DNA from: Bordetella genomosp. 5
GTDB taxonomy: Bacteria; Pseudomonadota; Gammaproteobacteria; Burkholderiales; Burkholderiaceae_B
Length of the DNA: 64,000 nucleotides
Direction of reading: 5' to 3'
Assembly (NCBI RefSeq): GCF_002261475.1
Contig: NZ_NEVN01000009.1
Span: forward strand, 426,176-490,175
Shown here: piece by piece, positions 56,249 through 63,570 of the stretch
Position numbering within the stretch: position 1 is the first letter of the stretch
Layout: each line of letters begins with the position of its first letter
Made by a program: the position numbers and the translations under genes
The notes under the pieces: generated by a model
The model's input: only the letters and a program-made list of their open reading frames with translations
What the model was told of the DNA's origin: nothing
The model's database searches: none

Positions 56249-56943
56249 CCACCCGCCGCCTCGCCCTGTTCGACCTGGACCACACCCTGCTGCCGCTCGA
56301 TAGCGACTATCAGTGGGCCGACTTCCTGGCCCGCACCGGCCGCGCCGGCGACCCGGACGAGGCGCGTCGCCGCAACGACGACCTGATGGAGCAGTACAAC
56401 CGCGGCGAGCTGACCGCCGAGCAGGCGGCCGAGTTCATGCTGGGTCTGCTTGCCGCGCACTCGCCGTTCGAGCTGGCGGCCTGGCACGAAGAATTCATGA
56501 CGCAGGTGATCCGCCCGGCTTTCGAGGCGCGTCCGCGCGAGCTGGTCGAACGCCACCTCGCCGCCGGCGACCTGTGCGCGGTCGTCACCGCCACCAACAG
56601 CTTCGTGACCGCGCCGATCGCGCGCGCGTTCGGCGTGCCGGTCCTGATCGCCACCGATCCCCAGTATCTCGGCGGCCGCTACACCGGCCGCATCGAGGGC
56701 ACGCCGGCCTTCAAGGAAGGCAAGGTCGTGCGCGTGAACCAGTGGCTGGCCGGTCTCGGCCTGTCGCTCGCCGATTTCAGCGAATCGTTCTTCTACAGCG
56801 ATTCGGTCAACGACGTGCCGCTGCTCGAAGTGGTCACGCAGCCCGTTGCCACCAACCCCAGCCCGCGCCTGCGGAGCATCGCTGCCGAACGCGGCTGGCA
56901 AGTGCTGGATCTGTTCGACCACATGGAAGATTCCAAGTCCTAA
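56245..56943 (+). CDS. HAD-superfamily phosphatase, subclass IB (SerB/CicA-like)
   Basis: A 232-residue hydrolase. Motif I is 'LFDLDHTLLPLDSD' with catalytic Asp pair at residues 10 and 12, motif II is 'VVTATNSFV', and motif III/IV is 'FYSDSVNDVPLLE'. The helical cap lies between motifs I and II. Relatives dephosphorylate phosphoserine, histidinol phosphate or lipid phosphates; the substrate is unknown. It is coupled to hda (ATGA) and pcnB (TAATG), an order kept in related genomes. Confidence 0.92.
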   Translation: MTTRRLALFDLDHTLLPLDSDYQWADFLARTGRAGDPDEARRRNDDLMEQYNRGELTAEQAAEFMLGLLAAHSPFELAAWHEEFMTQVIRPAFEARPRELVERHLAAGDLCAVVTATNSFVTAPIARAFGVPVLIATDPQYLGGRYTGRIEGTPAFKEGKVVRVNQWLAGLGLSLADFSESFFYSDSVNDVPLLEVVTQPVATNPSPRLRSIAAERGWQVLDLFDHMEDSKS

Positions 56944-58310
56944 TGATCACCGAGACCATCAAAAAATTCGTCGGACGTCTGTTCGGCCCCGCCCTGCGAG
57001 GGGGGCCGCAGCGCATCCCGCATGACCGTCACGGGATCGACCGGCGCAACGTGTCGCGCCACGCCATCAAGGTGTGCGAAGTGCTGCGCCAGCATGGCTA
57101 CGAAGCCTATGTGGTCGGCGGCGCCGTCCGCGACCTGATCGTCGGCCTGGAACCCAAAGACTTCGACGTGGCCACCAACGCCACGCCCGAGCAGATCCGC
57201 CCGCTGTTCCGCCGTGCCCGCATCATCGGCCGCCGCTTCCAGCTGGTGCACGTGGTGTTCGGCCAGGAGATCATCGAGACCTCCACGTTCCGCGCCCCCG
57301 CCACCGAAAGCCAGGAGACCGACGAGCACGGCCGCATCCTGCGCGACAACGTGTTCGGTTCGCAGGAAGAAGACGCGGCCCGCCGCGACTTCACGATGAA
57401 TGCGCTCTACTACGATCCCCACACCGAAGAGGTGATCGACTATCACCAGGGCGTGCAGGATCTGAAGAAGCGCCAGGTGCGCATCATCGGTGATCCGGTC
57501 AAGCGCTACCGCGAAGACCCGGTGCGCATGCTGCGCGCCGTGCGTTTCGCGGCCAAGCTCAACGGCAGCATCGACACGGCCACGCGCGCGCCGATCCGCA
57601 CGATGGCCGCGCTGATCGAAAACGTGCCGGCCTCGCGCCTGTTCGACGAAATGCTCAAGCTGCTGACCTGCGGTCATGCGATGGACTGTCTGCGCCAGCT
57701 GCGCGGCGAAGGTCTGCATCACGGCCTGCTGCCGCTGCTCGACGTCGTGCTGGAGCAGCCCGGCGGCGAACACTTCGTCGAACTGGCCCTCGAGCGCACC
57801 GACGCGCGCGTGCGCGCGGGCAAGAGCATCAGCCCCAGCTTCTTGTTTGCGGCGCTGCTGTGGCAGTTGGTGGATGTGCGCTGGAAGCAGCTGCGCGCCA
57901 ATGGCGAGCACACCATTCCCGCGCTGATCCAGGCGGCCGACTCGGTGCTCGACGAGCAGACCGAAAAGCTCGCGATCCAGCGCCGCTTCTCGTCGGACAT
58001 GCGCGAGATCTGGTTCATGCAGCCGCGCTTCGAGCGCCGCGCCGGCAAGACCATTTATCGCATGATCGAGCAGCCGCGCTTCCGCGCCGCCTGCGACTTC
58101 CTGCAGCTGCGTGCCGCCGCGGGCGAGTTCGACAGCGTGCTGGCGCAATGGTGGATGGACCTGGCCAACGCCGACGACGACACCCGTGCCGAGATGATCG
58201 AAGACACCGCGCGCCTGCCGCGCGAGCCGGGCGACGCGCCGGCCTCGACGCGCAAGCGCCGCCCGCGCCGCCGCCGCTCTTCCGGTGGTTCGGCACCGGC
58301 CGCCGAATGA
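56943..58310 (+). CDS. pcnB: Poly(A) polymerase I
   Basis: A 455-residue class II nucleotidyltransferase that adds 3' poly(A) tails and speeds RNA decay. The catalytic head is 'YVVGGAVRDLIVGLEPKDFDVATNATPEQI' around residues 50-80, followed by 'DEHGRILRDNVFGSQEEDAARRDFTMNALYY' and 'YREDPVRMLRAVRFAAKL'. The last 20 residues are Arg-rich ('RKRRPRRRRSS'), an RNA-binding tail found in PcnB rather than in CCA-adding enzymes. Its ATG overlaps the HAD stop, and folK overlaps its own stop. Confidence 0.94.
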   Translation: MITETIKKFVGRLFGPALRGGPQRIPHDRHGIDRRNVSRHAIKVCEVLRQHGYEAYVVGGAVRDLIVGLEPKDFDVATNATPEQIRPLFRRARIIGRRFQLVHVVFGQEIIETSTFRAPATESQETDEHGRILRDNVFGSQEEDAARRDFTMNALYYDPHTEEVIDYHQGVQDLKKRQVRIIGDPVKRYREDPVRMLRAVRFAAKLNGSIDTATRAPIRTMAALIENVPASRLFDEMLKLLTCGHAMDCLRQLRGEGLHHGLLPLLDVVLEQPGGEHFVELALERTDARVRAGKSISPSFLFAALLWQLVDVRWKQLRANGEHTIPALIQAADSVLDEQTEKLAIQRRFSSDMREIWFMQPRFERRAGKTIYRMIEQPRFRAACDFLQLRAAAGEFDSVLAQWWMDLANADDDTRAEMIEDTARLPREPGDAPASTRKRRPRRRRSSGGSAPAAE

Positions 58311-58780
58311 CACTCGCCTACGTCGGCCTGGGTGCCAACCTGGGCGACAGCGCCGCGACCCTGCGGCACGTGGCCGGCGAGCTCGGCGCCACGCCGGGCA
58401 TCGAGACGGTCACGGTCTCCCCGTTCTATCGCAGCGCGCCGGTCGACGCGACCGGCCCCGACTTCATCAATGCGGTCGCCGCGCTGCACACCACGCTGGC
58501 GCCGCTGGCGTTGCTCGATGTCCTGCAACGCCTCGAGCTCGCCCACGGCCGCGAACGCCCTTATCGCAACGCGCCGCGCACGCTCGATCTCGATCTGCTG
58601 ATCTATGAAGGCGTGACGCTGGATCATCCCCGGCTCACGCTGCCGCACCCGCGCATGCACGAGCGCGCCTTCGTGCTGCGGCCGCTGGCCGACCTGGCCC
58701 CCGCGCTGATCCTGCCGCAGGGCGCCCTGCCGGCCCTGATCGCCGGCGTGGCCGATCAGGCCATCGAACCGCTGGCCTGA
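58307..58780 (+). CDS. folK: 6-hydroxymethyl-7,8-dihydropterin pyrophosphokinase
   Basis: A 157-residue folate enzyme. The opening 'YVGLGANLGDS' and the metal-binding 'RTLDLDLLIY' with two Asp residues, plus 'LTLPHPRMHERAFVLRPLADLAP', define HPPK. It uses ATP to pyrophosphorylate the pterin before condensation with p-aminobenzoate, the product of pabB/pabC at 23.6-25.4 kb. It overlaps pcnB by ATGA. The stop is in a palindrome shared with the convergent kinase gene. Confidence 0.95.
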   Translation: MTLAYVGLGANLGDSAATLRHVAGELGATPGIETVTVSPFYRSAPVDATGPDFINAVAALHTTLAPLALLDVLQRLELAHGRERPYRNAPRTLDLDLLIYEGVTLDHPRLTLPHPRMHERAFVLRPLADLAPALILPQGALPALIAGVADQAIEPLA

Positions 58781-58788
58781 ATCAGGCC
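58774..58788. terminator. Palindrome containing both convergent stop codons (folK / PfkB kinase)
   Basis: GGCCTGA-A-TCAGGCC is perfect over 15 bases with a single central A. The folK TGA (58778-58780) and the kinase TGA (TCA at 58782-58784) are in opposite arms. No T tract. Confidence 0.5.
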
Positions 58789-59687
58789 GGTGCGCGCTCG
58801 GGATAGCGCGCCCGCACCGCCTCGACATCGGCCTGGCCCGGCAGGCCCGCCTCGTTGCCCAGATGCTGGATCTTGTACGCCGACGCCGCGCGCGCCCAGC
58901 GGAAGTGCTCGATCCAGGGCAGTTGCGGGCGCAACGCATACGACCACACATAGGCGCCATGAAACACGTCGCCGGCACCCGAGGTGTCGACCACCTGCTC
59001 GGCCGGCACGGCCAGCGCCGGCAGGCGCTGCAGCACGCCGTCCTCGCCGTACCAGAGCATGCCGCGCTCGCCCTGGGTCACGGCGCCCACCCGGCAGCCG
59101 CGGCCACGCAGCAGCGCAAGCAAGCCTTCGGCGGACAGGCCCATCTGCTCGCAAAGGCGTTCGGCACACACCGCCACATCGATGTACTGGAGCAGCTCTT
59201 CGGTATTGCTGCGCAGACCGCCGCCGTCGAGCGAGGTGAGGATGCCGCGTTCACGGCAGGCACGCGCATAGTGCAGCGCCGCGTCGGGCTGATGCCCGTC
59301 GAGATGAAGCACGCGATACGGCGCGACATCGAGCTGCGGATAACCGGCGAGATGGTGGTCATCGCGCGCGCGGACAATGGCGCGCCGGCCCGCGTTGGGC
59401 ATGATGAACGACAACGAAGAGCGGGCGACGGGCCGGCCGTGCAGCGCGACACCGTGCCGCTGCGCCATCGTGGCGAACAGGCTGCCAAAGGCGTCGGGCG
59501 CCTCGGTGCAGATGAGGTCGGGCGCGCCGCCCAGCCGGGCGTAGGCAAAGGCCGCGGTGACCGCATTGCCGCCGAACGACACGGCGTAGTCCTGCGCTAC
59601 GGCTTTGTCGTCGCCGGTGGGCCAGTGCTCGGCCAGCACCGTGACGTCGATATAGGTGTGGCCGACGAAGAGCGCGCGGGCGCTCAT
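58782..59687 (-). CDS. PfkB-family carbohydrate kinase of unknown substrate
   Basis: A 301-residue ribokinase-fold kinase. The N-terminal 'SFGGNAVTAAFAYARLGG' and the catalytic 'DTSGAGDVFHGAY' are intact. The ATG at 59687 overlaps the lyase stop (ATGA). It is the last gene of a four-gene operon whose other members handle CoA esters of C4/C5 dicarboxylates, where a sugar-type kinase has no obvious role. It differs clearly from the KDG kinase at 15128. Possible jobs are phosphorylation of a hydroxy acid or sugar product, or of an unrelated sugar. Confidence 0.88.
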   Translation of the reverse strand: MSARALFVGHTYIDVTVLAEHWPTGDDKAVAQDYAVSFGGNAVTAAFAYARLGGAPDLICTEAPDAFGSLFATMAQRHGVALHGRPVARSSLSFIMPNAGRRAIVRARDDHHLAGYPQLDVAPYRVLHLDGHQPDAALHYARACRERGILTSLDGGGLRSNTEELLQYIDVAVCAERLCEQMGLSAEGLLALLRGRGCRVGAVTQGERGMLWYGEDGVLQRLPALAVPAEQVVDTSGAGDVFHGAYVWSYALRPQLPWIEHFRWARAASAYKIQHLGNEAGLPGQADVEAVRARYPERAPA

Positions 59688-60517
59688 CGCGCGGCCGGCG
59701 ATTCGCCCGCGAGCTCGAGCAGGCGGCGCGCGCGCGCGATCACCGGCGCATCGACCATCTTGCCATCGAGCTTGAAGGCGGCGGCCCCGCTCTCCTTGGC
59801 GGCGCGCAGCACCTCGCGCGCCCAGGCCACGTCGGCCAGCGGCGGCAGGAACGCCTCGTGAATGACCGGCACCTGATTCGGATGGATGCAGAGCATGCCG
59901 CCGAAGCCCATGTCGCGCGCGCGCATCGCGGCGGCGCGCAGGCCGGAGCTGTCCTGGATGCCGGGAAACACGCCGTCGAGCGGCTGGGCCAGGCCGGCGC
60001 CGCGGCTGTGCAACAGCACCTGGACCCGTGCCTGATCGAGCACGACGTCGGCCCCGTCGGTGTCGGGACTCAGGCCCAGATCGAGCGCGAAATCGAGGCT
60101 GCCGAAGGCGAGCCGGGCGACGCCCGGCGTAGCGGCCACCTCGGCCACGTTGATCAGGCCCTGCGCGGTTTCGATGATCGGCAGCACGGCGATGCCGCTC
60201 TGCGCCACATGGCGCACCTGAGCCAGGCTCTCGGCCTTGGGAAGCAGCAGCCCGGTGATATTGCCGCGGCCCCGGCAGGCCTTGATGTCGGCCTCGTGCC
60301 AGGGGGTGCTGGCGTCGTTGATCCGAACCCACACGCGCGCCTCGGGATGGGTGCCGAGGAAGTCGCAGAGCGACTCGCGCGCGGCGTCCTTGCCGAGATG
60401 CTCGACCGCGTCTTCGAGATCGACGATCACGGCATCGGCGCCGGCCGCCAGGGCCTTGGGAATGCGCTCCGGCCGATTGGCCGGTACAAACAGCGCGGTT
60501 CGAATCACTGTCGCCAT
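59684..60517 (-). CDS. HpcH/HpaI-CitE family lyase (citramalyl-/malyl-CoA lyase-like)
   Basis: A 277-residue TIM-barrel lyase. The opening 'RTALFVPANRPERIPKALAAGADAVIVDLEDAV', 'LPKAES', 'PIIETAQGL' with metal-binding Glu, and 'AFGSLDFALDLG' with metal-binding Asp, are typical of CitE-like Mg-dependent acyl-CoA lyases. Such enzymes cleave malyl-, beta-methylmalyl- or citramalyl-CoA. The ATG at 60517 forms TGATG with the CoA-transferase stop; a GTG one codon earlier is an alternative. With the neighbouring transferase and hydratase it matches an itaconate-type route (Ccl role), which is inference. Confidence 0.88.
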   Translation of the reverse strand: MATVIRTALFVPANRPERIPKALAAGADAVIVDLEDAVEHLGKDAARESLCDFLGTHPEARVWVRINDASTPWHEADIKACRGRGNITGLLLPKAESLAQVRHVAQSGIAVLPIIETAQGLINVAEVAATPGVARLAFGSLDFALDLGLSPDTDGADVVLDQARVQVLLHSRGAGLAQPLDGVFPGIQDSSGLRAAAMRARDMGFGGMLCIHPNQVPVIHEAFLPPLADVAWAREVLRAAKESGAAAFKLDGKMVDAPVIARARRLLELAGESPAAR

Positions 60518-61713
60518 CACACCACCTCCGCTGCACGCAGGCGCGCCACCTCAGCGGGCGCGTATCCCAGCGATGCTAGCACCGCATCGGTGTTTTCGCC
60601 CACCGCGGGGATCGCGCCCATGCGCGGCTCGTAGCGGTTGCTGACAGCCGGCGGCAGCAGGGCCGGGATCGGCCCCGCAGGGCTGTCGACCTCGCGCCAG
60701 CGATCGCGCGCGGCGAGCTGCGGATGGCTCCAGACGCCGCGCATGTCGTTCACGCGCGCGTTGGCGATGTGCGCGGCCTCCAGCCGCTCGGTGACCTCAT
60801 CGATCGAGAGCGTGGAAAACGCGTGCACGATCAGCGCGCGCAAGGCATCGCGATTGGCCGTGCGGCGGGAGTTCGAGGCATAGCGCTCGTCGGCCGCGAG
60901 CTCGGGCTGGCGCAGCACCTGGTCGCAGAACACCTTCCATTCGCGCTCGTTCTGCAGCCCCAGCATGATGGTGTCGCCCCCCGCGACGGGGAACGGACCA
61001 TACGGATAGATGGTGGCGTGCGCCGCGCCCGCGCGTGCGGGCGGCGGGGCGCCGTCGAACGCGTAGTACATCGGGTAGCCCATCCACTCGACCATGCTCT
61101 CCAGCATCGACACGTCGACACGGCTGCCCTCGCCCGTGCGCTGGCGCAGCAGCAGGGCATTGAGGATGGACGAGTAGGCATACATGCCGGCCGCGATGTC
61201 CGAGATCGAGCAGCCCGCCTTCACGCCTTCGTCGGGCGTGCCGGTCACGGACACGAAACCGCTTTCGCTCTGGATCAGCAGGTCGTAGGCCTTTTTGTCT
61301 TGGTACGGACCGCCCTCGCCATAGCCGGATATGTCGCACACGATGAGGCGAGGAAAGCGCGCTTGCAGCGCGTCGAACGACAGACCTAGGCGCGCGGCGG
61401 CGCCGGGCGCGAGGTTCTGGACCAGCACGTCGGCCTGGCCCAACAGGCGCTCCATGACCTCGGCGGCGTCCGGCTGCTTCAGGTCGAGCCCGAGGCTTTC
61501 TTTGGAGCGGTTGGTCCAGACGAAGTGCGACGACAGGCCGCGCACGCGCTCGTCGTAGCCGCGCGCGAAGTCGCCCACACCGGGACGCTCGATCTTGATG
61601 ACGCGCGCCCCCATGTCGGCGAGCTGGCGCGTGCAGAACGGCGCCGCGATGGCATGCTCCAGGCTCACGACCGTGATGCCCTCGAGCGGCAGGATCCCGG
61701 GCGCCGCGCTCAT
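60517..61713 (-). CDS. Class III (CaiB/BaiF) CoA-transferase
   Basis: A 398-residue family III CoA-transferase. 'VVSLEHAIAAPFCTRQLADMGARVIKIERPG' forms the CoA site, and the nucleophilic Asp is in 'KKAYDLLIQSESGFVSVTG'. The style is that of succinyl-CoA-dependent dicarboxylate CoA-transferases (mesaconate, itaconate or citramalate). The start overlaps the hydratase stop as ATGA, and the stop overlaps the lyase start as TGATG. It would activate the acid that the hydratase and lyase then process (Ict-like role, inferred). Confidence 0.93.
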   Translation of the reverse strand: MSAAPGILPLEGITVVSLEHAIAAPFCTRQLADMGARVIKIERPGVGDFARGYDERVRGLSSHFVWTNRSKESLGLDLKQPDAAEVMERLLGQADVLVQNLAPGAAARLGLSFDALQARFPRLIVCDISGYGEGGPYQDKKAYDLLIQSESGFVSVTGTPDEGVKAGCSISDIAAGMYAYSSILNALLLRQRTGEGSRVDVSMLESMVEWMGYPMYYAFDGAPPPARAGAAHATIYPYGPFPVAGGDTIMLGLQNEREWKVFCDQVLRQPELAADERYASNSRRTANRDALRALIVHAFSTLSIDEVTERLEAAHIANARVNDMRGVWSHPQLAARDRWREVDSPAGPIPALLPPAVSNRYEPRMGAIPAVGENTDAVLASLGYAPAEVARLRAAEVV

Positions 61714-62540
61714 GCTTCGAACCTCAGTTCGGCCTGATGCGCCAGCGTGCCGCCCTGCTCCGCCCACAGGCGGGCCAGACCGGGCTCGACGATGACGCCC
61801 GCGGCCTGGAAGGGCGCGGGGCTGATGAGCGGGCGCAGGCCGCGATAGCTGAGGTGCGACAGACGTGCCCGCGGCTGGGCCCGGCGAAACGCCGCCACCA
61901 TCGAGGTGGCGATCAGCGGGCCGTGCACCACCAGACCGGGATAGCCCTCGGTGCTGGTGACATAGGGATGATCGTAGTGAATGCGATGGCCGTTGAACGT
62001 GACCGCCGAGTAGCGGAACAGCAGCACGGCGGAGGGCTCGATCGTGTCGGACCACTGAGCCTGCGGCGCCGGCTCGCTGCCCTCGAGCTTGGGCGGCGTG
62101 GGCTGGCGGTAGACGATGTCCTGTTCTTCCTGGATGGCGACGCGGCCTTCCTGGTGATACTCGTGGCGCACGGTCACGAACAGCAGCGAGCCCGTGCGGC
62201 CGGTCTTTTCCTTGACGTCGGCCACGGTGGACACGCGCTCGGCCGGCACGCCGACACGCAGCGGCTCGCGGAATTCGACCCGGCCACCCGCCCACATGCG
62301 GTTGCGGTCATTGGCCGGCGGCAGAAATCCCCCGCGCGCCGGATGGCCGTCGTTGCCCAGCCCATCGGACTCGACCGCCTTGATGAAGTAGGCCCACTGC
62401 CACAGCGGCGGCAGGGCCTCGCCCGCGGCCGGCGCCGGCTCCCCCAGCGTGGCGGCGATGCGGGCGGCGTGCACCGGATCGAGCGTGTCGGCCACGCGTT
62501 CGGTGCTGCCGATCCAATCGGCGGGGTTGGCGTCGTTCAT
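61710..62540 (-). CDS. FAS1-like/MaoC-type enoyl-CoA hydratase (mesaconyl- or itaconyl-CoA hydratase-like)
   Basis: A 276-residue double-hotdog protein. The N-terminal FAS1-like dehydratase half holds 'LPPLWQWAYFIKAV' and 'RMWAGGRVEFREPLRVG'; the C-terminal half has 'LFRYSAVTFNGHRIHYDHPYVTSTEGYPGLVVHGPL', where the His and Asp are catalytic. This is the Meh/Ich-type family that hydrates mesaconyl-C4-CoA or itaconyl-CoA. The ATG at 62540 has GAGGA upstream. It heads the operon hydratase-transferase-lyase-kinase. The C5 substrate is inferred from the gene set. Confidence 0.87.
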   Translation of the reverse strand: MNDANPADWIGSTERVADTLDPVHAARIAATLGEPAPAAGEALPPLWQWAYFIKAVESDGLGNDGHPARGGFLPPANDRNRMWAGGRVEFREPLRVGVPAERVSTVADVKEKTGRTGSLLFVTVRHEYHQEGRVAIQEEQDIVYRQPTPPKLEGSEPAPQAQWSDTIEPSAVLLFRYSAVTFNGHRIHYDHPYVTSTEGYPGLVVHGPLIATSMVAAFRRAQPRARLSHLSYRGLRPLISPAPFQAAGVIVEPGLARLWAEQGGTLAHQAELRFEA

Positions 62541-62678
62541 GGCACATCCTCTTCGATGAAACTGAGTCAGGCTGGCAGCATGCCCGCCCTGCCCCACCCT
62601 TGTAAATTCGTTTTTCCTCAAGGCGGGGTTTCGGCTTTGCGAAGTGGTCCCGGGCGCTCGGGCAACGCGGCGCGCGCC

Positions 62679-62697
62679 CATGAAAAAACCCGCCGGG
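62679..62697 (-). terminator. Half of an intrinsic terminator, cut by the IS element
   Basis: CATGAAAAAA followed by CCCGCCGGG stops exactly at the IS end (62698). The same CATG-plus-A-run lead-in precedes complete - strand terminators at 44161 and 46355. The matching arm is not found before the IS, so the hairpin appears split. Confidence 0.5.
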
Positions 62698-62730
62698 TGA
62701 ACTGACCCCCAGAAGTTGGATGGTCAGAAG

Positions 62731-63570
62731 CTAAAGCCCGAAGGCCTGAGCTCGGTATTGCACCGGGCTCAGGCCTTTTAGCTTGAGCTTGATGCGGTCG
62801 TGATTGTAGTAACGGATGTACTGCCTGATGCCGGCCTGCAACTGCTCGATACCTTCGAAGCGGTTGAGGTGGAAGAACTCAGCCTTCAACGTACCGAAGA
62901 AGCTCTCCATGGCCGCATTGTCCAGGCAGTTTCCTTTACGCGACATGCTTTGCGTTACTGACCGGGCTGCGAGCATGTGCCGGTAGGTGGGTTGCTGGTA
63001 CTGCCAACCTTGGTCGGAGTGCAGGACAGGACGGTCCGTCGGGCGTAGCCGAGCCAGCGCCTTTTTCAGCATGTTGCTCACGAGCGTGAACACCGGTCGT
63101 CGGCTGGTCTCGTAAGCCACGATCTCGCCGTTGTACAGGTCCATCACCGGCGACAGGTACAACTTCTCTCCGCGCACGTTAAATTCGGTCACGTCGGTGA
63201 CCCATTTCTCGTGAGGACGCGCGGCCTCGAAGTCACGCGCCAACACATTGGTCGCCACGTGATGTGACTGGCCTCGGTATGACCGGTACTTCTTGGCGCG
63301 CACAAGCGACTTTAAGCCCAATGCCTGCATTAGTTTCTGCACCGTTTTGTGGTTCACCAGATCACCCGCCTGACGCAAAACCGCCGTGATACGGCGGTAG
63401 CCATAGCGGCCTTTATGACGCGCGAAGATCGCGCCGATACGTTGCTTTAGCTCAGCGTACGGATCTGCGGCGTCCAGCACCTTCAGGTGGTAATAGAACG
63501 TGCTGCGTGACAGCTCGGCCACACGCAGCAGTCGTTCCAGCGGATGCTTATGCCTCAATCCTTGGACCAC
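62731..63570 (-). CDS. IS3-family transposase OrfB (DDE catalytic part)
   Basis: A 279-residue integrase-core protein. An HTH_21 region ('YGYRRITAVLRQAG') precedes the DDE domain with the first Asp in 'WVTDVTEF', the second in 'VLHSDQGWQYQ' and the Glu in 'DNAAMESFFGTLKAE'. It has the C-terminal 'YIRYYNHDRIKLKLKGLSPVQYR' of the IS150 group. The frame is open upstream of 63570 to the frameshift site, so the real product is an OrfAB fusion. GTG/ATG starts near 63570 are probably not used alone. Confidence 0.95.
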   Translation of the reverse strand: MVQGLRHKHPLERLLRVAELSRSTFYYHLKVLDAADPYAELKQRIGAIFARHKGRYGYRRITAVLRQAGDLVNHKTVQKLMQALGLKSLVRAKKYRSYRGQSHHVATNVLARDFEAARPHEKWVTDVTEFNVRGEKLYLSPVMDLYNGEIVAYETSRRPVFTLVSNMLKKALARLRPTDRPVLHSDQGWQYQQPTYRHMLAARSVTQSMSRKGNCLDNAAMESFFGTLKAEFFHLNRFEGIEQLQAGIRQYIRYYNHDRIKLKLKGLSPVQYRAQAFGL

